Origin: Stenotrophomonas maltophilia
GTDB taxonomy: Bacteria > Pseudomonadota > Gammaproteobacteria > Xanthomonadales > Xanthomonadaceae
DNA length: 64,000 bases
Direction: 5' to 3'
NCBI RefSeq assembly: GCF_003205835.1
Contig: NZ_CP029773.1
Span: forward strand, 776,501-840,500
Part shown: positions 14,444 to 22,738 of the stretch, in pieces
Layout: every line of letters begins with the position of its first letter
How positions within the stretch are numbered: the first letter of the stretch is position 1
Notes under the pieces: generated by a model
Database searches by the model: none
The model's input: the letters and a program-made list of their open reading frames with translations, nothing else
What the model was told of the DNA's origin: nothing
Program-made: the position numbers and the translations under genes

Positions 14444-15538
14444 GTGTCCCAGTCCATTCCCAGCTTCGCCGTCACCCGTTCGGACCACCCGCGCAGCGCT
14501 GAAGAGCGCGCCCAGATCCTGGAGAAGCCGGGTTTCGGCCTGCACTTCACCGACCACATGGTGGAAGTGCGCTGGGACAAGGACACCGGCTGGCACAACG
14601 CCAACGTGCGCGCCTACGGTCCGCTGCAGCTGGACCCGGCCGCGGCCGTGCTGCACTACGGCCAGGAAATCTTCGAGGGCATCAAGGCCTACCGCCATGC
14701 CGACGGTTCGATCTGGACCTTCCGCCCGGATGCCAACGGCCGTCGCCTGCAGCGTTCGGCGCAGCGCCTGGCGCTGCCGGAACTGCCGGTGGAGATCTTC
14801 GTCGAATCGCTGAAGCAGCTGATCGCCGTCGACAGCGCCTGGGTGCCGTCGGCCGATGAGTCGAGCCTGTACTTCCGTCCGTTCATGATTGGCGACGAAG
14901 CCTTCCTCGGCGTGCGTGGCGCGCACAAGGCCGGCTACTACGTCATCGCCAGCCCGGCCGGCCCGTACTTCGCCAAGGGCGTCGCCCCGGTGTCGATCTG
15001 GCTGTCGACCGAGTACGCACGTGCGGCCAAGGGCGGCACCGGCGCTGCCAAGTGCGGTGGCAACTACGCCGCGTCGCTGCTGCCGCAGCAGAAGGCGCAG
15101 GCGCAGGGCTGCTCGCAGGTGCTGTTCCTCGACCCGGTCGAGGGCAAGTACCTGGAAGAACTGGGTGGCATGAACGTGTTCCTGGTCTACAAGGACGGCA
15201 CGCTGGTCACCCCGCAGCTGTCGGGCAGCATCCTCGAAGGCATCACCCGCGAGAGCATCCTGCAGCTGGCCCGCGACCGCGGCATGAAGGTCGAAGAGCG
15301 CAAGGTCAGCATCGATGAGTGGAAGCAGGGCGTGGCCTCCGGCGAGATCACCGAAGTGTTCGCCTGCGGCACCGCTGCAGTGGTCACCCCGATCGGCCAG
15401 CTGAAGGGCGAGGGTTTCTCGGTGGGCGACATCAACGCGCCGGCCGGCGAAGTGACCATGTCGCTGCGCAAGGAACTGACCGACATCCAGTACGGCCGCC
15501 TGCCGGACCGCCACAACTGGCTGGTCAAGCTGGGCTGA
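14444..15538 (+). CDS. ilvE: Branched-chain amino acid aminotransferase
   Basis: A 364-residue class IV PLP aminotransferase of the larger, eukaryotic-like BCAT subgroup. The PLP lysine is Lys203 in GAAKCGGNYAAS. Other landmarks are YGQEIFEGIKAYRH, the SLYFRPFMIGDEAFLG segment and EVFACGTAAVVTPIG. It interconverts Val, Leu and Ile with their 2-keto acids. The start is a GTG at 14444, preceded by AGGA. The gene is followed by a SMAG hairpin and an intrinsic terminator and appears to be a single-gene unit. Confidence 0.96.
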   Translation: MSQSIPSFAVTRSDHPRSAEERAQILEKPGFGLHFTDHMVEVRWDKDTGWHNANVRAYGPLQLDPAAAVLHYGQEIFEGIKAYRHADGSIWTFRPDANGRRLQRSAQRLALPELPVEIFVESLKQLIAVDSAWVPSADESSLYFRPFMIGDEAFLGVRGAHKAGYYVIASPAGPYFAKGVAPVSIWLSTEYARAAKGGTGAAKCGGNYAASLLPQQKAQAQGCSQVLFLDPVEGKYLEELGGMNVFLVYKDGTLVTPQLSGSILEGITRESILQLARDRGMKVEERKVSIDEWKQGVASGEITEVFACGTAAVVTPIGQLKGEGFSVGDINAPAGEVTMSLRKELTDIQYGRLPDRHNWLVKLG

Positions 15539-15554
15539 TCGCCCGCGCCTGATT

Positions 15555-15578
15555 GTAGAGCCGAGCCCGCGCTCGGCT
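15555..15578 (+). repeat. GTAG-headed hairpin (AGCCGAGC/GCTCGGCT stem)
   Basis: GTAG is followed by AGCCGAGCCCGCGCTCGGCT, an 8-bp perfect stem. It belongs to the same structural family as the SMAG units, with a different stem sequence. Confidence 0.7.
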
Positions 15579-15588
15579 GCTCTTCCGG

Positions 15589-15613
15589 AAAGCCCGTCCC
15601 AGTGACGGGCTTT
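15589..15613 (+). terminator. ilvE: Intrinsic terminator of ilvE
   Basis: AAAGCCCGTC and GACGGGCTTT form a 10-bp stem with a CCAGT loop, about 50 bp after the ilvE stop. The A/T flanks make it usable in both directions. Confidence 0.8.
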
Positions 15614-15634
15614 CTGCGTTCTGGTCAGACGGTT

Positions 15635-15675
15635 GGGGTCAGATCCCTTTTCCCACGGAAAAGGGATCTGACCCC
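15635..15675. repeat. GGGGTC-type hairpin repeat, copy 4
   Basis: GGGGTCAGATCCCTTTTCC pairs with GGAAAAGGGATCTGACCCC around CAC. This copy has the longest perfect stem of the family in the window (19 bp). The rest of the gap to 15995 has no recognisable gene; it holds the untranslated leader and promoter of the subtilase. Confidence 0.85.
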
Positions 15676-15995
15676 GGATCAGCGGACGCCGATGTCGGCA
15701 AAGTCATCGCAGGACACGTGATGACCCAGTCAGGTGCGTGCAGGGCACGAGAAAGTTCCTTCACCTTCACAAACCCTCGACCCGGAAAGTCTCAGAACGA
15801 ACATTTCATCTTGCTGAAAAGACGCTGAAAATCTTGTGGTGTCCGGTTTTGGTCATTAGCGTCATCTGCACGGCGGATCGATAGGGGGATCCGCTGACTC
15901 GCCGGACTTCGAACCTCGCCAATGCAAGCCAGCCCATGGTTCGGGCCGGTGCTTCTGCCGATTCCGGCATTCACACCACAAGAAAGGGAAATACG

Positions 15996-17738
15996 ATGTC
16001 CCAGGTAACGCAACCGCGTGTGCGTCGAGTGTGGGTGGTCCTTGGTGCGTCCGTTCTGTCATCGCTGCTGCTGGCCACGCCTGCGCTGGCCGGTGATGTC
16101 CAGCTCAGCGGCCTGCAGTCCGCGCCGACCCACCAGCGCTTCATCGTGAAGTACCGTGACGGCAGCGCGCCGGTGGCCAACACCACCGCATTGGCCTCTT
16201 CGCTGAAGAGCGCCGCTGCCGGCCTGGCCGGCAGCCAGGGCCGCGCGCTGGGCCTGCAGCAGGTCCGCAAGCTGGCCGTCGGCCCGACCCTGGTCAAGAC
16301 CGACCGTCCGCTCGACCAGGCCGAATCCGAGCTGCTGATGCGCAAGCTCGCCGCCGATCCGAACGTGGAATACGTTGAAGTCGACCAGATCATGCGTGCC
16401 ACGCTGACCCCGAACGACACCCGCTTCAGCGAGCAATGGGGCTTCGGCACCTCCAATGCCGGCATCAACATCCGGCCGGCCTGGGACAAGTCCACCGGCA
16501 CCGGCGTGGTGGTGGCCGTGATCGATACCGGCATCACCAACCATCCCGACCTCAACGCCAACATCCTGCCGGGCTACGACTTCATCAGCGACGCCGCGAT
16601 GGCGCGCGATGGCGGTGGCCGCGACAACAATCCGAACGATGAAGGCGACTGGTACGGCGACAACGAGTGCCAGCCCGGTTATCCGGGTTCCAATTCCAGC
16701 TGGCATGGCACCCACGTCGCCGGCACGGTGGCGGCGGTGACCAACAACGCCAACGGCGTCGCCGGTACCGCATTCAACGCCAAGGTCGTGCCGGTGCGCG
16801 TGCTCGGCAAGTGTGGCGGTTACACCTCCGACATTGCCGACGCGATCGTGTGGGCGTCCGGTGGCACCGTCAGCGGCGTGCCGGCCAATGCCAATCCGGC
16901 CGAGGTCATCAACCTTTCGCTGGGGGGTGGCGGCAGCTGCTCGACGACCTACCAGAATGCGATCAACGGCGCTGTCGGCCGTGGTACCACCGTGGTGGTC
17001 GCCGCTGGCAACAGCAACACCAACGTGTCCTCGTCGGTACCGGCCAACTGCCCGAACGTGATCGCAGTGGCGGCAACCACCTCGGCCGGTGCGCGCGCCA
17101 GCTTCTCCAACTACGGCGCCGGTATCGACATCTCGGCACCGGGCCAGGGCATCCTGTCCACCCTCAACACCGGCACCACCACCCCGGGCAGTGCCAGCTA
17201 CGCTTCGTACAACGGCACCTCGATGGCGGCGCCGCACGTCGCCGGCGTGGTCGCGCTGATGCAGGCGGTCGCCCCGAGCCCGCTGAGCCCGGCGCAGGTT
17301 GAAAGCATCATCAAGAGCACCGCACGGCCGCTGCCGGGTGCCTGCTCGGGTGGCTGCGGCGCCGGCATCATCGACGCCAACGCCGCAGTGGCTGCAGCGA
17401 TCAACGGGGGGGGCAATCCGAACCCGGGTGGCAACGTGCTGCAGAACAACGTGCCGGTGACCGGCCTCGGCGCCGCGACCGGTGCCGAGCTGAACTACAC
17501 CGTTGCGGTTCCGGCCGGCAGCACCCAGCTGCGCGTGGCGATCAGTGGCGGCAGCGGTGATGCCGACCTGTACGTGCGCCAGGGCAGTGCCCCGACCGAT
17601 ACCGCCTACACCTGCCGCCCGTACCTGAGCGGCAACAGCGAGACCTGCACCATCAACAGTCCGGCTGCCGGCACGTGGTATGTGCGGGTGAAGGCCTACA
17701 GCACCTTCTCGGGCCTGACCCTCAACGCCCAGTACTGA
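15996..17738 (+). CDS. Secreted subtilisin-like serine protease (S8) with PPC domain
   Basis: A 580-residue preproenzyme. A signal peptide (VWVVLGASVLSSLLLATPALAG) precedes an inhibitor-I9-like propeptide (HQRFIVKYRDGS to NVEYVEVDQIMRA). The S8 catalytic domain has Asp177 (AVIDTGITNHPDL), His237 (WHGTHVAGT) and Ser409 (NGTSMAAPHVAG). After a Gly/Asn/Pro linker comes a C-terminal pre-peptidase (PPC) domain (DADLYVRQGS to GTWYVRVKAYS), commonly removed after type II secretion. It resembles the S. maltophilia extracellular proteases StmPr1-3, but which one cannot be decided from this sequence alone. The ATG at 15996 follows AGAAAGGGAA. It is a strong intrinsic-terminator-bounded single gene and a likely virulence-related exoprotease. 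Confidence 0.93.
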   Translation: MSQVTQPRVRRVWVVLGASVLSSLLLATPALAGDVQLSGLQSAPTHQRFIVKYRDGSAPVANTTALASSLKSAAAGLAGSQGRALGLQQVRKLAVGPTLVKTDRPLDQAESELLMRKLAADPNVEYVEVDQIMRATLTPNDTRFSEQWGFGTSNAGINIRPAWDKSTGTGVVVAVIDTGITNHPDLNANILPGYDFISDAAMARDGGGRDNNPNDEGDWYGDNECQPGYPGSNSSWHGTHVAGTVAAVTNNANGVAGTAFNAKVVPVRVLGKCGGYTSDIADAIVWASGGTVSGVPANANPAEVINLSLGGGGSCSTTYQNAINGAVGRGTTVVVAAGNSNTNVSSSVPANCPNVIAVAATTSAGARASFSNYGAGIDISAPGQGILSTLNTGTTTPGSASYASYNGTSMAAPHVAGVVALMQAVAPSPLSPAQVESIIKSTARPLPGACSGGCGAGIIDANAAVAAAINGGGNPNPGGNVLQNNVPVTGLGAATGAELNYTVAVPAGSTQLRVAISGGSGDADLYVRQGSAPTDTAYTCRPYLSGNSETCTINSPAAGTWYVRVKAYSTFSGLTLNAQY

Positions 17739-17761
17739 GCCCAAGCCCCTCTCCATGGGCA

Positions 17762-17788
17762 CGCCCCGGCTCCGGCCGGGGCGTTTTT
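17762..17788 (+). terminator. Intrinsic terminator of the subtilase gene
   Basis: CGCCCCGG and CCGGGGCG form an 8-bp stem with a CTCCGG loop, followed by five T residues, 24 bp after the stop codon. Confidence 0.9.
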
Positions 17789-17826
17789 GCATGGGGACGC
17801 GCGGTGATGCGAGCCGCCGCGTCGTG

Positions 17827-17850
17827 GTAGGTGCCGACCTTGGTCGGCAC
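17827..17850 (+). repeat. GTAG-headed palindrome GTGCCGACCTTGGTCGGCAC
   Basis: GTAG followed by a 9-bp stem around TT. It differs from the 13152 palindrome by a compensated base pair (GTGCCGACC here, GTGCGGACC there). Confidence 0.75.
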
Positions 17851-17858
17851 GCTGTTCC

Positions 17859-18353
17859 TCAGACCGATTCGAAGCGGTTCGCGGCCACGTTCTTACGCAC
17901 GTGCTGCGGGTCGAAAATCCGCCCGTTCATCGCGATGTACACGCCGCTCGGCAGCGACTGCACCGCACCGATCGCGCAGCCGATGTTGAACTCCGCATCC
18001 GAGCCGCGGAAACGCGCCGGGCTCAGCGCGCCGGTCATCACGATGGTCTTGTCCGGGATCGTCGCCAGCACCTTGCCGGTCTGCACCATCGAATCGGTGC
18101 CGTGGGTCACCAGCACGTGCCGGGTCGGCTGTGCGGCGATGGTGGCGCGGATCAGTTCGCGGTCCTCATCGTTGATGTGCAGCGAATCCTTGCGCAGGAT
18201 CGGAATCACGTTGAAGCGGAACGTCACGCCCAGCTCGCGCAGGATCATGCCGATCTGGGGGTCGCCGATCTGGTAGTCCGACTTGTCGTCGAAGTAGATC
18301 TTGTCGATCGTGCCACCGGTGGTGACGACCAGGAGCTCTTCCATCATGTGCAT
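17859..18353 (-). CDS. Asparaginase-domain protein (N-terminal domain only)
   Basis: A 164-residue protein matching only the N-terminal domain of bacterial L-asparaginase. The threonine motifs VVTTGGTIDKIYFDD and LVTHGTDSMVQTG are present, as is KTIVMTGALSPARF. Full-length asparaginases are about 330 residues, so the C-terminal dimer domain is missing. Such half-size proteins are conserved in many Proteobacteria and need not be degraded genes. Activity as an asparaginase is uncertain. Starts at 18353, 18347 or 18344 are all possible because no clear ribosome site is visible. Confidence 0.8.
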   Translation of the reverse strand: MHMMEELLVVTTGGTIDKIYFDDKSDYQIGDPQIGMILRELGVTFRFNVIPILRKDSLHINDEDRELIRATIAAQPTRHVLVTHGTDSMVQTGKVLATIPDKTIVMTGALSPARFRGSDAEFNIGCAIGAVQSLPSGVYIAMNGRIFDPQHVRKNVAANRFESV

Positions 18354-18423
18354 GCGCGAAACCAGGACAGGTACAGCGGCGCGGGGCCAGGAACACAGAT
18401 GATACGGCCCGGCGGCCGCAGCG

Positions 18424-18759
18424 TCAGCGTCGCTTGCCGAAGCGGGCGCGCAGCCCGGGGAGGCTGGCGCTGAAGATCACCAGCAGGGCCAGCGCGATCT
18501 CGATCAGCGCCAGCCAGCGTGTTTCCGGGTGGCTCCAGGCACTCATCACCCCGTGGCTGAACCAGCCCAGGGCCAGCACCGAGGCCCAGAAACCGGCCTT
18601 GCCCCAGCCCAGTCGCAGGGCAACGGCCAACGCCAGCGGCGGCGCGGTGAACACCAGCTGGGTGGCCAGCCAGTGCTTGTCATTGATGAACCAACCGGCG
18701 AACAGCGCGGCCAGCCCCATCAGGGCCAGCAGCAGGACCGTGCGCGGCGCGGCGCTCAT
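18424..18759 (-). CDS. DUF2069 membrane protein
   Basis: A 111-residue hydrophobic protein with about four membrane helices (TVLLLALMGLAALFAGWF, LVFTAPPLALAVALRL, FWASVLALGWFSHGVM and ALIEIALALLVIFSA), the pattern of the DUF2069 family. Its ATG overlaps the wrbA-like stop (ATGA), a pairing common in gammaproteobacteria. Function unknown. Confidence 0.82.
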   Translation of the reverse strand: MSAAPRTVLLLALMGLAALFAGWFINDKHWLATQLVFTAPPLALAVALRLGWGKAGFWASVLALGWFSHGVMSAWSHPETRWLALIEIALALLVIFSASLPGLRARFGKRR

Positions 18760-19349
18760 CGGGCCAACCGCTGTGCGATGTCGGCCACCCGGCGGCCCAG
18801 TGCACGGGCCAGCACGGCCTCGTCGTCGGTCGGCTGCGGGTCGTCGGCGGCGCCGGCCACATGGCTGGCGCCATACGGCGTGCCGCCACTGGTGGTGTGG
18901 CTCAGCGCCGGTTCGGTGAACGGGATGCCGACGATCACGCAGCCGTGGTGCAGCAGCGGCACCTGCATCGACAGCAGGGTCGATTCCTGGCCGCCATGCA
19001 TCGAGGCGGTGGAGGTGAACACGCCAGCCGGTTTGCCGGAGAGGGTGCCGTTGACCCATTCGGCGCCGAGCCCGTCCAGGAAATGCTTGACCGGCGCGGC
19101 CATGTTGCCGAAGCGGGTGGGGCTGCCAAGCAGCAGGCCCTGGCATTCCACCAGGTCCTGCACGCTCACGTAGGGGGCGCCATCGTCGGGGACCGGGGGG
19201 TGTGCGGTCTGGGTCACGGCGGCCACCGGCGGCACCGTGCGCAGGCGCGCGCTCATGCCCGGCACTTCGCCGATGCCCCGCGCGATCTGGCGCGCCAGCC
19301 GTGCCACCGAACCGCCCCGGCTGTAGTACAGCACCAGAATCTCGCCCAT
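18756..19349 (-). CDS. wrbA: NAD(P)H:quinone oxidoreductase, WrbA-like flavodoxin fold
   Basis: A 197-residue flavodoxin-like quinone reductase. The FMN phosphate loop is VLYYSRGGSVARLA, with SPTRFGNMAAPVKHFLDGLG and TSTASMHGGQESTLLSM typical of WrbA. It carries out two-electron quinone reduction, avoiding semiquinone radicals. MGEILVLYYS at 19349 is chosen as the start because an upstream extension overlaps the divergent YihY promoter region. It is translationally coupled to the DUF2069 gene. Confidence 0.9.
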   Translation of the reverse strand: MGEILVLYYSRGGSVARLARQIARGIGEVPGMSARLRTVPPVAAVTQTAHPPVPDDGAPYVSVQDLVECQGLLLGSPTRFGNMAAPVKHFLDGLGAEWVNGTLSGKPAGVFTSTASMHGGQESTLLSMQVPLLHHGCVIVGIPFTEPALSHTTSGGTPYGASHVAGAADDPQPTDDEAVLARALGRRVADIAQRLAR

Positions 19350-19426
19350 CGTGCCCGCTTCTCCTCGTCGTGTGGTCGCCAGTATGGCTATCCTGCCAGC
19401 ATTCCGCATCGGGTACCCTTCCACCG

Positions 19427-20701
19427 ATGGAACCTTTGGATACGCTCAACCTGTGGATGGAGCGCGCGCGGGATCGCGCACGGGCCATCAGTTTCGGCCG
19501 CTTCCTGTGGCATCGCTTCCTCGACGACCGCCTGTTCCAGGCGGCGGCGGCGCTGGCCTACACCACCGTGTTCGCGCTGGTGCCGCTGGCGATCGTGGTG
19601 TTCGGCGTGCTCTCGGCCTTCCCCGTCTTCGACCGCTGGAGCGACCAGCTCAGCGATTACGTCTTCTCCAACTTCGTGCCCAATGCGGCGCGCGCGGCCG
19701 AAGGCTACCTGCGGCAGTTCTCGGCCAGTGCCGGCCAGCTCACCGCGGCCGGCTTCATTGCACTGGTGGTCTCGTTGCTGATCACCCTCAACAGCGTTGA
19801 AGAGACCTTCAACCAGATCTGGCGGGTCGGCTCGACCCGGCCCAAGCTGACCCGCTTCCTGGTCTACTGGACCGTGCTGACACTGGGAGCGATGCTCGCC
19901 GCCGCCTCACTGGCGGTGTCGGCGCGGGTGTTCGCGATGCCGCTGTTCGGCACCCAGGAGGGCCGCTGGCTGGCCGAGCTTGCGCTGCGGGTGACGCCGA
20001 TCCTGATCGAGTTCGTCTGCATCACGCTGATGTTCCGGGTGGTGCCGCATCACACGGTGAAATGGCGGCACGCAGTGCCCGGCGCGATCCTGGCCGCGGT
20101 GATCCTGGAGCTGGTGAAGTGGGGCATCGGCGCCTATCTGGGCAGCTTCCAGTCCTACCAGAAGCTCTATGGCACGGTGGCTTTCGTGCCGATCCTGCTG
20201 CTGTGGATCTACCTGTGCTGGGTAGCGGTGCTGCTGGGCGCGTCGCTGTCCTCGTCGATGGCCGCCTTCCGCTACCAGCCGGTGGAACTGCGCCTGCCGC
20301 AGGGCTACGAGTTCTACGGCCTGCTACGACTGCTCGGTCGCTTCCACCATGCACGTGCCAAGGGCAGAGGCCTGGCCGATGATGAAATCCTGCGGCTGGA
20401 GCCGATGCTGACTGACTCCCTGCTGCATGACCTGACCTGCAACCTGCAGGAGATTGGCCTGCTGCGCCGCGACGAGCGCGGAGAGTGGCTGCTGTCGCGC
20501 GACCTGGACCAGGTCAGCCTGGCTGATCTGTACGAATGCACCCAACTGCGCATTCCGGTGGCCGAACAGCACCTGCCGTACCGCGACGACAGCCTGGGCC
20601 GCGCCGCACTGGCGGCGCTGGACGATCTGCGACTGCCCCTGCGTGAACGCCTGAAGCGCAAGGTCAGCGATATCTACACCGATTCCGGAGACATGCCATG
20701 A
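19427..20701 (+). CDS. YihY/BrkB family inner-membrane protein
   Basis: A 424-residue protein with six membrane helices in the first 290 residues and a soluble C-terminal domain. RLFQAAAALAYTTVFALVPLAIVVFGVLSA and the SVEETFNQIWRV segment are hallmarks of YihY/BrkB (once misnamed RNase BN). GTVAFVPILLLWIYLCWVAVLLGA closes the membrane part. The C-terminal 130 residues have a winged-helix look, as in other long family members. The stop overlaps the next start (ATGA). The transport role is unknown. Confidence 0.9.
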   Translation: MEPLDTLNLWMERARDRARAISFGRFLWHRFLDDRLFQAAAALAYTTVFALVPLAIVVFGVLSAFPVFDRWSDQLSDYVFSNFVPNAARAAEGYLRQFSASAGQLTAAGFIALVVSLLITLNSVEETFNQIWRVGSTRPKLTRFLVYWTVLTLGAMLAAASLAVSARVFAMPLFGTQEGRWLAELALRVTPILIEFVCITLMFRVVPHHTVKWRHAVPGAILAAVILELVKWGIGAYLGSFQSYQKLYGTVAFVPILLLWIYLCWVAVLLGASLSSSMAAFRYQPVELRLPQGYEFYGLLRLLGRFHHARAKGRGLADDEILRLEPMLTDSLLHDLTCNLQEIGLLRRDERGEWLLSRDLDQVSLADLYECTQLRIPVAEQHLPYRDDSLGRAALAALDDLRLPLRERLKRKVSDIYTDSGDMP

Positions 20702-21270
20702 CCCGCAAGACCCCGTTGCTGCTGCTTCCGCTGGCCCTGCTGCTGGCGCTGTCGGCCTGCAAGCCGGCGCAGGAGCCGACCCCGGCCAGCAGTCAGCCGC
20801 CGGTACAGGCACCGACGCCGACCGCTCCGGCGCCGGTCGAGGAAACCCCGGCCGAGCGCACCACCGCTGAGTTCCCGACACTGAAGATGAAAGCAGTGGA
20901 TGGCAGCGACTACGACCTGGCCGCGCACCGCGGCAAGTGGGTGATCGTGAATTTCTGGGCGACCTGGTGCGCACCGTGCCGCAAGGAGATGCCGGAGCTG
21001 TCGGCGCTGCATGCGATGCGCAGCAACATCGAAGTGGTCGGCCTGGCCTATGAAGACATCGAGGTGCCGGAGATGCAGTCGTTCCTGACCAAGCACCCGG
21101 TGACCTATCCGATCGTGATCGTGGACCCGTTCGATCCGCCGGCGGACTTCGCCACGCCGCGAGGCCTGCCGTTGACGCATCTGCTGAATCCGCAGGGCAA
21201 GCTGGCGCACACCTTCCTTGGCCCGGTGACGGCCGCCGACATCGAAAAGCAGATCGCCAGCGCAAAGTAG
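20698..21270 (+). CDS. TlpA-like thioredoxin-fold lipoprotein
   Basis: A 190-residue protein with a lipobox (LLALSAC, Cys at about residue 21), a Pro/Thr-rich tether of about 35 residues and a thioredoxin-like domain. The redox motif is NFWATWCAPCRKEMPEL, with two Cys separated by Ala-Pro, and the cis-Pro region is GLPLTHLLNPQG. It should act as a periplasmic, membrane-anchored disulfide reductase. It is translationally coupled to the YihY gene. Its stop is followed immediately by a long non-coding repeat element. Confidence 0.9.
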   Translation: MTRKTPLLLLPLALLLALSACKPAQEPTPASSQPPVQAPTPTAPAPVEETPAERTTAEFPTLKMKAVDGSDYDLAAHRGKWVIVNFWATWCAPCRKEMPELSALHAMRSNIEVVGLAYEDIEVPEMQSFLTKHPVTYPIVIVDPFDPPADFATPRGLPLTHLLNPQGKLAHTFLGPVTAADIEKQIASAK

Positions 21271-21910
21271 TGGGTTGGTCGGCAGGACCTGCGGCCCTGC
21301 ACCCGTGGAGGCCAGAGCAACAGCAACGGCAACAGCCGAAGCAAAGGCGGGCCTCCTGAGGGATGGCGGGGTGGGGCCGGTTGCGGGGGCCGCTGCAAGT
21401 CCCCCTCCGGGGCCCGGCCCAGCCGCAGGCGGCTGTGCGTTCGGGCGCTTGCGAAGCAGTGCTTCGCAAGCAAAGCGCCCTCACCCATGTAAGCTCGGTC
21501 GCCGCATCCATGCGGCTCACGCCCCCGCCACCGGACCCACCCTGCCTTCGACAGTTCTCCGCGATCTGTCGGAATGCATGGCCTGCTCTTGGTGGGTGTC
21601 GACCTTGGTCGACACGTAGATCCACGCCATGCGTGGATGCTCTTCGTTCAATTGTCGAAATAATCGATTTCAATGGAGATTCATCCACGCATGGCGTGGA
21701 TCTACCTCCGTCACCGGAAATCCGTCGGGGATGGGGCGGTGTGGGTTGGCAGGACCGTTGGCGCCATGGATGGCGCCATCGAGCCCCCATGGATGGGTTT
21801 ACGGCGTGTCCTGCCAACCCACACCACCCCAGCCAACAAGCAAAACTCCCAGAGCCGGCTGTTGTCGTTGCCTCTGCAGGTGCAGGGCCGCAGGCCCTGC
21901 CGACCCACCC
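21271..21910. repeat. 640-bp non-coding element with terminal inverted repeats
   Basis: The left end (21272-21303, GGGTTGGTCGGCAGGACCTG onward) and the right end (21879-21910) are inverted copies matching at about 30 of 32 positions. Similarity continues inward with AACAGC-rich sequence. Nested inside are GCTTGCGAAGC/GCTTCGCAAGC (21447-21471), a SMAG pair (21616-21705) and an 18-bp perfect inverted pair (21738-21755 and 21808-21825). No plausible gene is present. The element exactly fills the gap between the tlpA-like and ppk2 stops, as a mobile MITE-like element or a site of successive repeat insertion would. Confidence 0.75.
21596..21705. repeat. Head-to-head GTAG hairpins inside the 640-bp element
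   Basis: The palindrome GTGTCGACCTTGGTCGACAC (21596-21615) is followed by GTAGATCCACGCCATGCGTG onward (21616-21639). The inverted partner ends GGATCTAC (21682-21705). The 42-bp spacer is unusually AT-rich for the region. Confidence 0.8.
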
Positions 21911-22695
21911 TATTCCTCGACCGGGAAGTCCTCGATCGGTTTCAGCACATCGTAGTGCTCGCGATGCAGCTTGCCCTTCAGCTTCGGCAGCTCCGGCAGC
22001 GGTGCATCCACCCGCGTGTCCGGCAACCGGTCCAGCAGGTTGCGCACCAGCGTCAGCCGACCCAGCCGCTGATCGTTGAAATCCACCAGCGTCCACGGTG
22101 CCGCCTCGCGATGCGTCGCGCGCAGCATCGCCTCGCGAGCCTCGGTGTAGGCGCTGTACTTGCTGCGGGATTTCAGGTCCACCGGGGAGAGCTTCCAGCC
22201 CTTCAGCGGATCGAGATGGCGCTCGGCGAAGCGCTTCTCCTGCTGCTCCTGGTCCACGCACAGCCAGTACTTGAACAGCAGGATGCCGTCGTCGACCAGC
22301 AGTTGTTCGAACACCGGCGCCTGGCGCAGGAACTGCTGGTACTCGGTCTCGCTGCAGTAGCCCATCACCCGCTCGACGCCGGCGCGGTTGTACCAGCTGC
22401 GGTCCATCAGCACGATCTCGCCGGCGGCGGGAAGATGCGAGGCATAGCGTTGGAAGTACCACTGCGTGGCTTCGCGGTCGGTCGGCTTGGGCAGCGCCAC
22501 CACCCGGCACTGGCGCGGGTTGAGGTGCTGGCTGATGGCCTGGATCGCGCCGCCTTTGCCTGCGGTATCACGGCCTTCGAACAGCACCAGCAGGCGCTGC
22601 CCGCTGTGCTGCACCCAGCGCGCCATCGCGGTCAGTTCCAGCTGCAGCGGCAGCAGCAGTTCGTCGTAGTCCTTGCGCTTGAGCTTGGCCATCAT
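21910..22695 (-). CDS. ppk2: Polyphosphate kinase 2 family protein
   Basis: A 261-residue PPK2. The Walker A is LFEGRDTAGKGGAIQ and the Walker B/lid is LMDRSWYNRAGVERVMG; KYWLCVDQEQQEKRF and LSPVDLKSRSKYSAYTEA are typical. It uses polyphosphate to phosphorylate nucleoside di- or monophosphates, or the reverse. The single-domain length fits class I (NDP-specific) or class III; the class cannot be fixed by eye. ATG codons at 22695 and 22692 are both possible. The stop lies at the edge of the right terminal repeat of the 640-bp element. Confidence 0.92.
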   Translation of the reverse strand: MMAKLKRKDYDELLLPLQLELTAMARWVQHSGQRLLVLFEGRDTAGKGGAIQAISQHLNPRQCRVVALPKPTDREATQWYFQRYASHLPAAGEIVLMDRSWYNRAGVERVMGYCSETEYQQFLRQAPVFEQLLVDDGILLFKYWLCVDQEQQEKRFAERHLDPLKGWKLSPVDLKSRSKYSAYTEAREAMLRATHREAAPWTLVDFNDQRLGRLTLVRNLLDRLPDTRVDAPLPELPKLKGKLHREHYDVLKPIEDFPVEE

Positions 22696-22738
22696 CACAC
22701 CACGCGGGGAGGAAGCCCGAGCGTAACGCAGGGATCGC

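Noticed and set aside
15996..17738. Naming the subtilase StmPr1, StmPr2 or StmPr3.
   Set aside because: The domain layout fits all of them and no alignment could be run, so no gene name is given.
21271..21910. CRISPR array in the repeat-rich gap.
   Set aside because: The repeats are inverted and of several types, without regularly spaced direct repeats or cas genes.
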